This document shows, piece after piece, positions 16,356 through 25,384 of a stretch of DNA of 64,000 nt (position 1 is the stretch's first letter; each line of letters begins with the position of its first letter). This DNA comes from Chitinophaga pinensis. Lineage in GTDB: Bacteria; Bacteroidota; Bacteroidia; Flavobacteriales_D; Crocinitomicaceae. Under the pieces are notes generated by a model. It worked only from the letters and a program-made list of their open reading frames with translations, made no database searches and was not told where the DNA came from. The position numbers were made by a program, and so were the translations under genes. Location of the stretch: NCBI GenBank assembly GCA_945902745.1, contig CAMDNE010000005.1, positions 62,001-126,000 on the forward strand. Direction: 5' to 3'.

Positions 16356-16703
16356 ATGCAACACCGAGGAGAAATTATGGAACATGCTGTGCGTCAGAGT
16401 GGTTATTCACTTACCAAATTGACGCAACGTTTAGGAAAAAGTCGCAGATGGATTTATCACGCATTTGAAAATCCTATTTTGTCGATTGAAGTAATTTTAG
16501 AAATTGGCAAGATAATTCACCATGATTTTTCGGATGAAATAGTTGATCTTAAAAGATATTCTGCTAAAATAGCTGAACCACTCACTTCTTTGCAAAATCA
16601 ATCTGAAAATTCAATAATTTCACAAAATGAGTATTGGAAAAACAAATACCTGCTTTTACTTGAAAAGTACAATGCTTTGTTAGAAAATAGAGGAACAGAA
16701 TAA
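16356..16703 (+). CDS. Small helix-turn-helix regulator
   Basis: 115 residues. The N-terminal 60 residues look like a Cro/C1-type DNA-binding domain: MEHAVRQSGYSLTKLTQRLG, then KSRRWIYHAFENP as the recognition helix and a closing IGKIIHHDF segment. The C-terminal part (about 75-115) is Gln/Asn/Glu-rich and probably a coiled coil (EYWKNKYLLLLEKYNALLEN), suited to dimerisation. ATG at 16356 was taken; ATG at 16377 would remove seven residues. The palindrome next to its start is the likely target. Similar stand-alone regulators occur in Bacteroidota, and their regulons are unknown. Confidence 0.72.
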   Translation: MQHRGEIMEHAVRQSGYSLTKLTQRLGKSRRWIYHAFENPILSIEVILEIGKIIHHDFSDEIVDLKRYSAKIAEPLTSLQNQSENSIISQNEYWKNKYLLLLEKYNALLENRGTE

Positions 16704-16929
16704 AGGAGTTGATTTCTGTGAAATAGCAGAAAAAAGGATTTTATTAGAAGGTAAATTTAACTCGGAGTCACATCAAAATAAGCCCTCCATTTATCCTCCA
16801 ACAAACAATAAAAAGACTAACGCGAAAAACCCGCATGAAGTGGCTTTAATTTTTTGACCAAACGGCTAACAGTATAACTGAAAAGGCGACTACCTATTGA
16901 CCCAATCCTCTTTCTGTTTTTTCTTGTGA

Positions 16930-18300
16930 TTATTTTACAATTTTTCTTGAGACAGTGATACCAACACCATTTGTGATTTTAATTTCATAAACACCTTTAT
17001 ACAAGGTCATTGCATCAATTGTCATATTAGCGTTGATAAGTTCAGCAGTGAAGACTACTCTTCCTGACATATCGCAAATAGAAATAACAGAACCGATCTG
17101 GTTTTCTGAAGTAACAAGCGTAAAATTGTCCTGAATTGGGTTCGGGAAAACTTGGAAAGAGTCCTGACCCAATTGAGTAAGACCAGTTTCGTCCAATGCT
17201 CTTAAAACAATGATGCTATGTGTGTTTGGACTGGTATTTGACCAAGAAGCACCATTTGTTGCGAGATAAATTTCTTTTTGCGGTCCAACACAAATATCTC
17301 TTAATCTTCCAAATTGATTAATTAAATAATGATCTTCATCTGCCACAGATAATCCATCAGCACTTAAATCCATTGCGATAATTCGTTTATCTTTTAATAC
17401 TGTCATTAAAACACGCCCATCAAACTCAGGGAACAAGGGGTTTTCATAGTACACCATATCAGAAGGTGCATTAGTTGGTGTCCAAGCAACCAAAGGTTCC
17501 ATCACGTTATTTGCATTACAGAATGTTTCTTCACCACCTGGGTCGCAAAATCCTTCAACACTTGGCCAACCATAATTTCTCCCAATTTCTAGAATTTGAA
17601 ACTCATCATCCGTTGAAGCTCCATGTTCAGAAACATAAATTTTTCCATTTGGATGTTGCAAAATACCTTGTACATTTCTATGTCCATATGTATAAACAGG
17701 ATTACCTGCAAATGCATTATCTGCCGGAATTGTGCCATCCAAATTTATACGTAAAACTTTACCATTCAATTCATTCACATCTTGAGGTAATGATTGATTT
17801 TGAGCATCTCCAGTTGAAAAAAGCAAGGTGTTATCAGGAAGAATTGCTATTCTTGCACCATTATGAGTAGTGTTTCCAATAATATTATCAATCAAAATAA
17901 CTTCATTTACTAAACTTGTTCCGTTGTAAGTGTATTTTACAACTTTCTCTTTTATGTTTGAAAATGAACCGTAAGTATACGCTAGAAATACTTCTGGTGT
18001 ATTAAAAAAATCGGGGTGAAGTGCCATTCCAAGTAATCCTGATTCAGAATTTTGGTAAACGGAAGAAACAATGTTTAGAATCACCGTTTTCGTTTCTGCC
18101 ACTGGATCAATTCTACTAATGATTCCTTTGCGTTCAGTTGTCCAAATAAAACCATCTGGTCCATAAATGATTTCCCAAGGAATGTCTAATCCCGTATAAA
18201 TTGTATCAACCTCTACAGTTGTCGAACCAACCGTGATATTGCTTTGAGAAAATAGATGAAAGGAGAGAAAGCCTAGACTTACAGCAAGAATTTTTTTCAT
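16930..18300 (-). CDS. Secreted PQQ-dependent sugar dehydrogenase with T9SS sorting domain
   Basis: 456 residues from the ATG at 18300, which directly precedes the signal peptide (KKILAVSLGFLSFHLFSQ). The six-bladed propeller of the glucose/sorbosone dehydrogenase family is visible: IPWEIIYGPDGFIWTTERKG, LGMALHPDF, THNGARIAILPD, VYTYGHRNVQGI, YVSEHGAS and GRNYGWPSV. Such enzymes oxidise aldoses using pyrroloquinoline quinone. The last 75 residues (FQVFPNPIQDNF, ICDMSGRVV, YKGVYEIKI) are a T9SS type A C-terminal sorting domain, so it is exported and anchored or released at the surface. Confidence 0.88.
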   Translation of the reverse strand: MKKILAVSLGFLSFHLFSQSNITVGSTTVEVDTIYTGLDIPWEIIYGPDGFIWTTERKGIISRIDPVAETKTVILNIVSSVYQNSESGLLGMALHPDFFNTPEVFLAYTYGSFSNIKEKVVKYTYNGTSLVNEVILIDNIIGNTTHNGARIAILPDNTLLFSTGDAQNQSLPQDVNELNGKVLRINLDGTIPADNAFAGNPVYTYGHRNVQGILQHPNGKIYVSEHGASTDDEFQILEIGRNYGWPSVEGFCDPGGEETFCNANNVMEPLVAWTPTNAPSDMVYYENPLFPEFDGRVLMTVLKDKRIIAMDLSADGLSVADEDHYLINQFGRLRDICVGPQKEIYLATNGASWSNTSPNTHSIIVLRALDETGLTQLGQDSFQVFPNPIQDNFTLVTSENQIGSVISICDMSGRVVFTAELINANMTIDAMTLYKGVYEIKITNGVGITVSRKIVK

Positions 18301-18366
18301 TTTAATTTGATTAAGTATGCTCAAATATACAAAATCATACTATCAATGTGAATAATATCCTCAAAA

Positions 18367-19026
18367 TCACTCATTTATTAATAAATCAACGTCTCTGATT
18401 AAACGATCAACCTCTTTGATAGATGTTCCATCGTAATAGCCTCTGATTCTCATTTTTTTATCTACTAAAACAAAGTTGTTGGTATGGATAAAATCGCTCC
18501 CAACATCCCCTTGATTTTCTGCTTCAGATGGTTTTAGTACAAAAAATGATTTTCGAGCCAGCGCATATAAATCTTCTTGTTTTCCTGTCAAAAAATGCCA
18601 TTGATTGCCGTCGGCTTGATGCTCGTCGGCGTATCTTTTCATTTGTTCAACCGTATCCACTTTCGCATCTACTGTAAAACTTAGAATTTTCACTTGAGTA
18701 TTTCCTTTAAAGGCCGTTTGAACGCGTTGCATTTGTTGGTTCATTTTCGGACAAATAGTTCCACAGGTGGTGAAAAAATATTCTGCGACAAAGACCTTTC
18801 CTTTCACCTCTTCTTGGGTGATTGTTTTATTGTTTTGGTCTTTAAAAGCAAAATTGCCGATGGTGTGACCATTACCAATTCTTAGCAGTTCGGGATCAAC
18901 CATTTCTTCATTCACATCAATGGGATTGATAATAGGAAGTGGTTTTTCTTTGACCGACGTGTTAATGAAATAAAAAATTGTTACTCCAGTAATGAAAAAC
19001 AGAAATAAAAAAAGCGTGCGTTTCAT
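18367..19026 (-). CDS. SCO1/SenC family copper-binding thioredoxin-fold protein
   Basis: 219 residues with an N-terminal membrane anchor (about 4-22). The metal site of the family is present: the CxxxC motif in FFTTCGTICPKMNQQM and a distal His in GSDFIHTNNFVLVD. SCO proteins deliver copper to the Cu-A site of cytochrome c oxidase or act as thiol reductases in the periplasm. No oxidase genes lie nearby. The stop is 66 bases from the start of the secreted dehydrogenase gene on the same strand. Confidence 0.93.
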   Translation of the reverse strand: MKRTLFLFLFFITGVTIFYFINTSVKEKPLPIINPIDVNEEMVDPELLRIGNGHTIGNFAFKDQNNKTITQEEVKGKVFVAEYFFTTCGTICPKMNQQMQRVQTAFKGNTQVKILSFTVDAKVDTVEQMKRYADEHQADGNQWHFLTGKQEDLYALARKSFFVLKPSEAENQGDVGSDFIHTNNFVLVDKKMRIRGYYDGTSIKEVDRLIRDVDLLINE

Positions 19027-19043
19027 ATCTACTTTTTACAAAT

Positions 19044-20273
19044 CTAAGAATTCGTCGGACTTTCCTTGCGTGGACCTTTAAATTTTGGTCGTTTATTAAA
19101 TGGTTTTCTTTTTTGAGGAGAAGACATTTGAAATATTGGTCCAGCGCCTAATTCTTCTGGCATAGGAATTTGTGTAATTTCTGCTTCAATCAAACGCTGA
19201 ATTTGAGCTAATTTACGCATGTCCTTTTCATTCACAAGTGTAATTGCCTCGCCTTTTGTATTCGCTCGTGCTGTTCTACCTACTCGATGCACATAATCTT
19301 CTGCATCAAATGGAGTATCGTAATTGATTACGAGGTTGATTTCTTTGATATCAATTCCACGACTCATAACATCTGTTGCAACAACAATTCGAATGCGTTT
19401 GGAACGGAAACCACGTAATACTTCTTCTCTCTGTTCTTGATCTAAGTTGGAAGAAACACCTTGTGCTTTGAATCCATTTTTTCGCAAAGAAGTAACTATT
19501 TCATTCACTTTACTTTTAGACGAAGTGAATATAATGATACTCGTATAATCAGGTCGTTCGGTAAGGATTTGTTTAATTAAAGGAGCTTTTTGATTGTCAA
19601 AGGTCAAATAAACAGATTGTTTTACGCCTTCAGCAGGTTTGGAAATTGAAAGTGTAATTTCCTCTGGATTGACTAATATTTTTTTCGCTAATTCTCTAAT
19701 TTTATTGGGCATTGTAGCACTAAACATCAATGTTTGTCGCTTTTCTGGCAATTTAGAAATGATTGTTAAAAGATCATCCGCAAAACCCATGTCGAGCATT
19801 TTATCTGCTTCATCAAGCACTAAATGTTTCACTTTTGAAAAGTCTACGTACCCTTGTTGAATATGCGATAATAATTTACCAGGAGTTGCAACAATGATAT
19901 CAGTCCCGTCTTTTAATGCATCTTTTTGAACATCCCAATCTTTTCCACTTCCACCACCATAAATTGCTTTGGAACCGACTGACACAAAGTAGGAAAGTCC
20001 TTGAATTTCTTGTTCAATTTGAACAGCTAGTTCTCTAGTTGGAACAATAATTAAGGTATCGATGGACGTATCTTCCTTTCCAGTTAGTTTATTCAAAATA
20101 GGAAGAATGAATGCTGCTGTTTTTCCAGTGCCCGTTTGAGCGCAAGCAATTAAATCCCTGTTATTTAAAACTTGAGGAATTGCCAATTGCTGAATTGGTG
20201 TTGCATTAACGAATCCCATGTGAGAAATAGCTTCTAACAATTGTTCGTTTAAGTGTAATTCTGTGAATTTCAT
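19044..20273 (-). CDS. DEAD-box RNA helicase (RhlE-like)
   Basis: 409 residues from the ATG at 20273; the frame extends 51 bases further upstream, into a terminator stem, and is not expected to be used. All main motifs are present: Q motif (GFVNATPIQQLAIP), motif I (AQTGTGKT), PTRELA, motif II DEAD (LVLDEADKMLDMGF), motif III SAT, and motif VI (YVHRVGRTAR). A short basic tail (KRKPFNKRPKFKGPRKE) would contact RNA. It remodels RNA or ribosomal particles in the cytoplasm. The sequence is closest in style to RhlE; the exact subgroup is not certain. Confidence 0.95.
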   Translation of the reverse strand: MKFTELHLNEQLLEAISHMGFVNATPIQQLAIPQVLNNRDLIACAQTGTGKTAAFILPILNKLTGKEDTSIDTLIIVPTRELAVQIEQEIQGLSYFVSVGSKAIYGGGSGKDWDVQKDALKDGTDIIVATPGKLLSHIQQGYVDFSKVKHLVLDEADKMLDMGFADDLLTIISKLPEKRQTLMFSATMPNKIRELAKKILVNPEEITLSISKPAEGVKQSVYLTFDNQKAPLIKQILTERPDYTSIIIFTSSKSKVNEIVTSLRKNGFKAQGVSSNLDQEQREEVLRGFRSKRIRIVVATDVMSRGIDIKEINLVINYDTPFDAEDYVHRVGRTARANTKGEAITLVNEKDMRKLAQIQRLIEAEITQIPMPEELGAGPIFQMSSPQKRKPFNKRPKFKGPRKESPTNS

Positions 20274-20290
20274 ATTGGCTGTTAAATTAC

Positions 20291-20322
20291 AAAAAAAAGG
20301 CGAGTTCATGAATGAACCCGCC
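20291..20322 (-). terminator. Rho-independent terminator of the 69-residue gene
   Basis: In minus-strand sense an 11-bp stem (GGCGGGTTCAT / ATGAACTCGCC, one mismatch) with a two-base loop is followed by eight T residues. It lies 34 bases after the stop of the small gene at 20356 and before the helicase gene, so it separates the two transcripts. Confidence 0.9.
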
Positions 20323-20355
20323 AAATCTCTTTGAATCTAAAATACGTTTTGAGGA

Positions 20356-20565
20356 TTATCCTGCGTAACTTCTTTTTCCCCAATTAGCGCACGCTTTTTT
20401 ACGTCGTTTGTTCATTCTTTTGTGGCGTCTTGCTTTTTTCCCGTCTATATGAGTAGATACTGCGGTTGTTTCAAAAGAAACTGATTCTTTTTTACAAGTA
20501 TCCAGGCTCTTGGCATTTAGCGTAAGGGATGAGAACACAACAATAAGGGCGATTAGAAATTTCAT
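20356..20565 (-). CDS. Small basic secreted protein, unknown
   Basis: 69 residues: a clear signal peptide (KFLIALIVVFSSLTLNA) and then a mature part of about 50 residues that is very rich in Lys and Arg (KKARRHKRMNKRRKKA). It has two cysteines (SLDTCKK and KKACANWG) that could form a disulfide. It has its own terminator, which supports it being a real gene. No family is recognised; an envelope or nucleic-acid/LPS-binding role would be a guess. Confidence 0.7.
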   Translation of the reverse strand: MKFLIALIVVFSSLTLNAKSLDTCKKESVSFETTAVSTHIDGKKARRHKRMNKRRKKACANWGKRSYAG

Positions 20566-20706
20566 TCGTTATTCAAGTTAAATGTTAGGAGCACGAAATT
20601 ATACTATCTAAAACGAATTACCAAAAAATTATTGTTTTAAACAGTAAAAAAAATAACAGCGTCACTTAATAATTCAATTGATTAATTTCAGACCTTCGCA
20701 AAAGCA

Positions 20707-21312
20707 ATGGAAATTCTTAAACAAGTTTTATTAGCAATATTGGAAACCTCATTATGGGAATGGCTTGCTGTTCTTTCAAGTTTACTCTACGTAATTTTAA
20801 TTTCCTACAAACATATTTCAGCATGGGCTTTTGCGATTATTAGTTCTGCCCTTTACATTTATGTTTGTTTTCAAGGACAATTATTTTTAGAATCTTTACT
20901 AAATGGATTCTTTCTTATCATGGGGGTTTACGGTTGGTATTTATGGGCTAACGAAAAAACTGAAGAATCGCATAAAATAATTAAATGGAGTAAAAAAACA
21001 CATTTTCTGAATATCGGAGTAAGTTTGATTTTTGTGGTAGTGATTGGATTTATATTTGATGCTTATACAAACCAAGCCAATCCGTATACCGATTCATTTA
21101 CGTCCATTTTTAGTTTAGTTGCAACATTTATGGTTACTAAAAAAGTCTTGGAAAATTGGATTTACTGGATCATTATAGACAGTGTTTCCGTGTATTTATT
21201 CGCATCAAGGGAACTTTATATGACATCCATTTTATTCCTACTCTATACCGGAATTGCAATTTTTGGTTATTTTAAATGGAAAAAGCAGTTTAACCAACAT
21301 TTCGTAGCATGA
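20707..21312 (+). CDS. pnuC: Nicotinamide riboside transporter PnuC
   Basis: 201 residues with seven hydrophobic segments. Family features include WEWLAVLSSLLYVILISYK near the start, LNGFFLIMGVYGWYLWANE in the middle, and NWIYWIIIDSVSVYLFASRE towards the end. PnuC carries nicotinamide riboside across the inner membrane by facilitated diffusion, driven by phosphorylation of the substrate inside. The next gene encodes such a kinase and overlaps pnuC by four bases (ATGA), so the two form a salvage unit for NAD. Confidence 0.94.
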   Translation: MEILKQVLLAILETSLWEWLAVLSSLLYVILISYKHISAWAFAIISSALYIYVCFQGQLFLESLLNGFFLIMGVYGWYLWANEKTEESHKIIKWSKKTHFLNIGVSLIFVVVIGFIFDAYTNQANPYTDSFTSIFSLVATFMVTKKVLENWIYWIIIDSVSVYLFASRELYMTSILFLLYTGIAIFGYFKWKKQFNQHFVA

Positions 21313-21806
21313 GATTCGCTATAACTGGACCAGAATCTTCTGGCAAAACGACGTTGGCAAAAGAGTTGGCATTAAGAAACGATGGTGTTTGGATTCCTGA
21401 ATTTGCAAGGGAATATTTAGAGAATTTGCCCTATGATTATCAATTAGAAGATTTAGACAAAATTGCGCTAGGTCAGCTTACATTATGGGAAAAATCAAAT
21501 GACAAAATTCTAACATTCTTTGATACGGAAATGCTTGTCATGAAAATTTGGTCTGAATTCAAATACAATTCGTGTTCTGCATTCATTCTTACAGCGCTAG
21601 AAAACCAATCTTTCGATCATTATTTTTTGTGTCGACCAGACATTGAATGGGAAGAAGATCCTTTGCGTGAGCATCCTGAAAAACGGGAAGAATTATTTGA
21701 ACTTTATTTAAATGAATTAATTGAACGTAAACTTCCGTTTACACTTGTTGAAGGTGATTTGGAGAATCGAATTCGGGTTTGCCAACTTGTTATTTCTGAC
21801 AAATAA
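21309..21806 (+). CDS. NadR-like ATPase, probable ribosylnicotinamide kinase
   Basis: 165 residues. A P-loop near the N-terminus (FAITGPESSGKTTLAKEL) is followed by the NadR/AAA_28-type segment EFAREYLENLPYDYQLEDL and a lid region around WEEDPLREHPEKREELF. In NadR the kinase domain phosphorylates nicotinamide riboside to NMN; here the adenylyltransferase and regulatory domains are absent. Coupled translation with pnuC supports a role in trapping imported riboside. The stop is directly followed by the stop of the convergent PLP-enzyme gene. Confidence 0.88.
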   Translation: MRFAITGPESSGKTTLAKELALRNDGVWIPEFAREYLENLPYDYQLEDLDKIALGQLTLWEKSNDKILTFFDTEMLVMKIWSEFKYNSCSAFILTALENQSFDHYFLCRPDIEWEEDPLREHPEKREELFELYLNELIERKLPFTLVEGDLENRIRVCQLVISDK

Positions 21807-23063
21807 TTATATCCTATTTAATGCTTGTTCAATATCAGCGATTAAATCAGAATAATGCTCCACCCCAACTGAAACTCGAACTAGCTTTTCAGAAATAAAC
21901 ATGACGCGTTTATCTTCTGCAGGCACATCTGCATGCGTCATTGTTTGTGGATGTTCGGCCAAACTTTCTGTCCCACCAAGAGAAACTGCCAACTTGATTA
22001 ATTTCAATGAATCCAAGAATTGAAAAGCTTCTTTTTCTCCTCCTTTTATGTCAAATGCTATCATTGCACCAGCACTTGTGTATTGACGGTTAAAGATTTC
22101 TTTTTCTCGTTCATTACCTACTTCATTGATGAATCCCAAATAATATACTTTTTCCACTTTCGGATGATTTCTCAGGTATTCTGCTACATATTTCGCTGTT
22201 GTAGCTTGTTGATCCATTCTAACTTTAAGCGTTTCCAAGCTTCTCATCAACAACCAACCTGTCCATGGTCCTGCCATGTTTCCTAAGAACGTTCTTAAAC
22301 CTTTTACACGGCCCATCAATGCTTTTGACCCCAAACAAGCTCCGGCAATAACATCAGAATGACCACCAATATATTTTGTAGCTGAATACAATACTAAATC
22401 AGCTCCATGTTTTAAAGGATGTTGCCAAATTGGACCCATGTATGTATTGTCAACAGATAAGATAACAGGTTTTTCAGCAGTTGTAAAATGTGTTTTTATT
22501 TCAGCACACATTTCAATATCAATCAGCGCATTTGTAGGATTTGCTGGCGTTTCAATATGAATCATAGTTAAACGATCTCCCTTTCCAGTTGCATTGATAC
22601 GGGCAATAATTTCTTCTTTTGTATCTGTTGCATGAAAACCAATAGATTCAATTTTCATTTTCTTTAAGAAATGGTTGATAAAATGATCTGTTCCACCATA
22701 AACTGGTCTGCTGTATAATAACAAATCTCCTGGCTCCATAAATTCCATCATTGCAGTTGATATTGCCGACATTCCACTTTCAAAAACTGCGCAATCTTCA
22801 GCACCATCCCATAAACACAATCTGTTTTCAAGAATTTCTAAATCTGGATTATTCAATCGACTATAAATTAAGCCAAGCTCTTCTCCTTGTTCTTTTTCAC
22901 GCAATCCATACGCTAATTCAAAAAACCGTTTCCCCTCCATTGCTGTATTAAACACGAAGGTTGAAGTTTGAAAAATTGGACATTTAATCGCACCTTCAGA
23001 CAATGAAGGTTTGTATCCGTAACTCATCATTAAACTTTCTGGTTGCATTTTAGAATAATCCAT
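21807..23063 (-). CDS. Cys/Met-metabolism PLP enzyme (methionine gamma-lyase / cystathionine gamma-synthase type)
   Basis: 418 residues. The PLP-binding Lys is in YSATKYIGGHSDVIAGA (about residue 212), and other family motifs are clear: YSRLNNPDLEILENRL, FESGMSAISTAMMEF, LLYSRPVYGGTDHF, MIHIETPANPTNALID and the substrate site VSLGGTESLAEHP. The fold is shared by gamma-synthases, gamma-lyases and O-acetylhomoserine sulfhydrylases, and sequence alone does not settle the reaction. The divergent Lrp-type regulator 144 bases away fits an amino-acid-induced lyase, as known for mdeA-type systems. Confidence 0.85.
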   Translation of the reverse strand: MDYSKMQPESLMMSYGYKPSLSEGAIKCPIFQTSTFVFNTAMEGKRFFELAYGLREKEQGEELGLIYSRLNNPDLEILENRLCLWDGAEDCAVFESGMSAISTAMMEFMEPGDLLLYSRPVYGGTDHFINHFLKKMKIESIGFHATDTKEEIIARINATGKGDRLTMIHIETPANPTNALIDIEMCAEIKTHFTTAEKPVILSVDNTYMGPIWQHPLKHGADLVLYSATKYIGGHSDVIAGACLGSKALMGRVKGLRTFLGNMAGPWTGWLLMRSLETLKVRMDQQATTAKYVAEYLRNHPKVEKVYYLGFINEVGNEREKEIFNRQYTSAGAMIAFDIKGGEKEAFQFLDSLKLIKLAVSLGGTESLAEHPQTMTHADVPAEDKRVMFISEKLVRVSVGVEHYSDLIADIEQALNRI

Positions 23064-23207
23064 TGTTTTGGTTTTTGATATGATGTAAACATATAAAAAA
23101 ATCTTTCATTAGTTTAAATGGTAGATTATTATTCTATACTTATTACTTTTGACTATATTTAATTCTTATATTTCTCATTTTAGCACTATAATTTAGAAAA
23201 AAATTCT
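23064..23207. promoter_or_regulatory. Divergent promoter region, PLP enzyme / Lrp regulator
   Basis: This AT-rich 144-base spacer separates two divergent genes and must hold both promoters. Lrp-family regulators usually bind here and control the facing enzyme gene. Individual boxes could not be fixed by eye. Confidence 0.5.
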
Positions 23208-23654
23208 ATGGAGATTCAATTAGATCAAATTGACAAAAAAATAATTTCGATTTTGAGTGCGAATTCAAAATTAGGAAACAAAGAAATTGCTTCAGAAATT
23301 GGATTATCAGTCACTCCAACATTTGAACGGATTAAACGGTTGGAAAGGCATGGCGTAATAAAAAATTATGTGGCCATTTTAGATAAAAAAAAAATTGACA
23401 AAGGATTACATGTCTTATGTCAAGTTTCATTAAAAGCACATAATTTGGATTTATTGCTGGGCTTTGAAGATGAAATTGTACATCTTCATGAAGTAAGTTC
23501 CTGCTATCATATTGCTGGAAATTATGATTATTTACTTTCTATAGAAGTAAAAGATATGGATGAATATCAAGAATTTTTAAAACAAAAACTAGCTTCAATT
23601 CCAAATATTGCGAATGTTCAAAGTTCGTTTGTGATGAGTACGTTAAAATCGTGA
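23208..23654 (+). CDS. Lrp/AsnC-family transcriptional regulator
   Basis: 148 residues, the normal size. An N-terminal winged helix (DQIDKKIISILSANSKLG, then NKEIASEIGLSVTPTFERIKRL) is followed by the RAM/AsnC ligand-binding domain (about 65-145; VCQVSLKAHN-like LCQVSLKAHNLDLL, YHIAGNYDYLLSIEV). These regulators form octamers that sense amino acids. The divergent neighbour is an amino-acid gamma-elimination or synthase enzyme, its most likely target. Confidence 0.95.
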   Translation: MEIQLDQIDKKIISILSANSKLGNKEIASEIGLSVTPTFERIKRLERHGVIKNYVAILDKKKIDKGLHVLCQVSLKAHNLDLLLGFEDEIVHLHEVSSCYHIAGNYDYLLSIEVKDMDEYQEFLKQKLASIPNIANVQSSFVMSTLKS

Positions 23655-23701
23655 GTTGTAAAGTAGAATTTGCTTCAACACTACTTATTATAGGTCTAGT
23701 T

Positions 23702-23747
23702 TTTATTAAAAAATAGAATAACCTAGTTTAAAACCAGGTTATTCTAT
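23702..23747 (-). terminator. Terminator of the T9SS protein gene at 23765-25384
   Basis: A perfect 12-bp stem pairs 23713-23724 (ATAGAATAACCT) with 23736-23747. In minus-strand sense it is followed by a T-rich run (complement of 23701-23712). It lies 18 bases after the minus-strand stop at 23765 and also in the path of plus-strand transcripts from the Lrp gene. Confidence 0.8.
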
Positions 23748-23764
23748 TATAAAATGATATATAC

Positions 23765-25384
23765 TTACTGTTTTACTACAGTAACAAGTATCTTTCTTTC
23801 TTCGATTTTTAAATAATAATTCCCGGGAGCAATAGCTTCTAAGTTTACACTTGTTTGATATCCTTTCAACGCATTACTCAAAACGATTCTTCCTTGGTTA
23901 TCAATTAATTCGTAAGACGAAAATAATTCGATTTCAGAATTAATAAAGATTATATCACGACTTGGATTTGGATAAATTGAAATTTCAAAATTCTTCATTT
24001 CATTAATTCCTGTATAATTCATGGTTAAATTCAATGTAATAGTACTATCGCAACCAGCCGCATTTGGAATTACTTGCGTGTACGTTCCACTTTGAGTATA
24101 CGTTTGGCCATTAAGTGTATATGAATCTAAAGCAGTTTGAGTAAGAGTGGAAAATGAAGGAGTGTTAACGATTACTTGAACACTGTCAGTGTCTTGGCAT
24201 CCATTTACATCGATTCCTTGCAAATGATAAATTTCTGTTGCAGTTGGAACAAATGAAACACCATTAATTACAGAATTATCCCAAGAATAAGTAGCTGCAC
24301 CAGTTCCAAAAAGAGTTACAGTTGTTCCAGCACATACAGTTTGGTCATTCCCAGCATTTACAGTTGGAAGCGCATTAATTACAATATCTAAAGGATTATT
24401 TGATCCTGTAACAGAAGGTGCTGAACTGATTACTCGCACCCGATACATTGAGCCAGAAGCCGTATTACATGGAATTGCACAAGAAATTGTTCCACTATTT
24501 GCTGTACTTGCCAATGTTCCTATCGTTACTGGAGCAGCAAAACTTCCAGCTGAATTTGAAAGTTGGGCAGTATATATATTTCCTGCTGTAAAAGTTCCTG
24601 TACTCGTAAAAGGCACGTTTACTGCTGCACAAGCACAAAATGGACTTCCAGTAACGCTGCCTGTTGTAAGCGTATTTGGTGCAGTAACAGCTGACAATGT
24701 AATATCATCTACTGCAAATGACGGATCTGTTCCGGCGCCATCGTCATCATTGACCCATCGAAAACCAATTTTTACATTTGGGTTATTATTCGCCCCAGCT
24801 GGTAAAACAACCGAATATGCTGTCCACAATCCTTGACCGCTGCAAAGTGGCGTTTTAGCCAAATCAAATAGCTGCGCCCAAATAGTTCCATTGAACCACC
24901 ATAAAGTTGCATTGTCTAGTGCTAAATTTCCATTTTCAATATAGTTAAATGCCAACGTAATAGTTGTATACGGTGCACAATTAATCGTTGGTGACTCTGC
25001 ACGTTTATCAGTAGTTGTTCCATCTCCAAAACCTCCTAATCCAAAAGAGCACCAGCCACCTGCGTCATAAGAAGCACCCATATCGCCAAGGGTCACTGAA
25101 CCAACATGAAGAGATTCATCTGATCCACATCCCGCACCACAAACTCCAGCCGCTTGACCATTTTCTGCACAGCTAACATACCATGTATTCGGAACTAATG
25201 TATACCCACAAAGATCAAGCGCTGGCCCTGAATCAGTGACTGTCCATGCACCATTTCCTGTATTTGAGCCCGCCGCCAAAGCACCACCGGTATTACTGTT
25301 TTCAAAAGCTTCAGTCCAAAAAATTTGTGCTTGTAGTGCATGCGAGAATAAAATCGCAATAGTAGTATAGAATATTTTTTTCAT
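23765..25384 (-). CDS. Secreted T9SS type A surface protein
   Basis: 539 residues from the ATG at 25384. The signal peptide (KKIFYTTIAILFSHALQAQ) leads to a Cys-rich N-terminal jelly-roll-like domain of about 220 residues (WTEAFENSNTGG, FAVDDITLSA). This is followed by an Ig/PKD-like Cys-containing stretch, and one copy of a 48-residue motif (TLNGQTYTQSGTYTQVIPNA, AGCDSTITLNLT) that also appears four times in the protein at 54817-61143. The last 75 residues (FEISIYPNPSRDIIF, LIDNQGRIVL, APGNYYLKI) are a type A sorting domain. The ligand or role is unknown; adhesion is the usual assumption. Confidence 0.85.
   Translation of the reverse strand: MKKIFYTTIAILFSHALQAQIFWTEAFENSNTGGALAAGSNTGNGAWTVTDSGPALDLCGYTLVPNTWYVSCAENGQAAGVCGAGCGSDESLHVGSVTLGDMGASYDAGGWCSFGLGGFGDGTTTDKRAESPTINCAPYTTITLAFNYIENGNLALDNATLWWFNGTIWAQLFDLAKTPLCSGQGLWTAYSVVLPAGANNNPNVKIGFRWVNDDDGAGTDPSFAVDDITLSAVTAPNTLTTGSVTGSPFCACAAVNVPFTSTGTFTAGNIYTAQLSNSAGSFAAPVTIGTLASTANSGTISCAIPCNTASGSMYRVRVISSAPSVTGSNNPLDIVINALPTVNAGNDQTVCAGTTVTLFGTGAATYSWDNSVINGVSFVPTATEIYHLQGIDVNGCQDTDSVQVIVNTPSFSTLTQTALDSYTLNGQTYTQSGTYTQVIPNAAGCDSTITLNLTMNYTGINEMKNFEISIYPNPSRDIIFINSEIELFSSYELIDNQGRIVLSNALKGYQTSVNLEAIAPGNYYLKIEERKILVTVVKQ

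Noticed and set aside
16239-16385. Longer start for the membrane protein at 15789
   Set aside because: It would overlap the divergent HTH gene and its palindrome, and it places a long polar stretch before the membrane segment.
16704-16929. Possible small RNA or gene after the HTH gene
   Set aside because: No open frame, strong hairpin or T-run could be supported.
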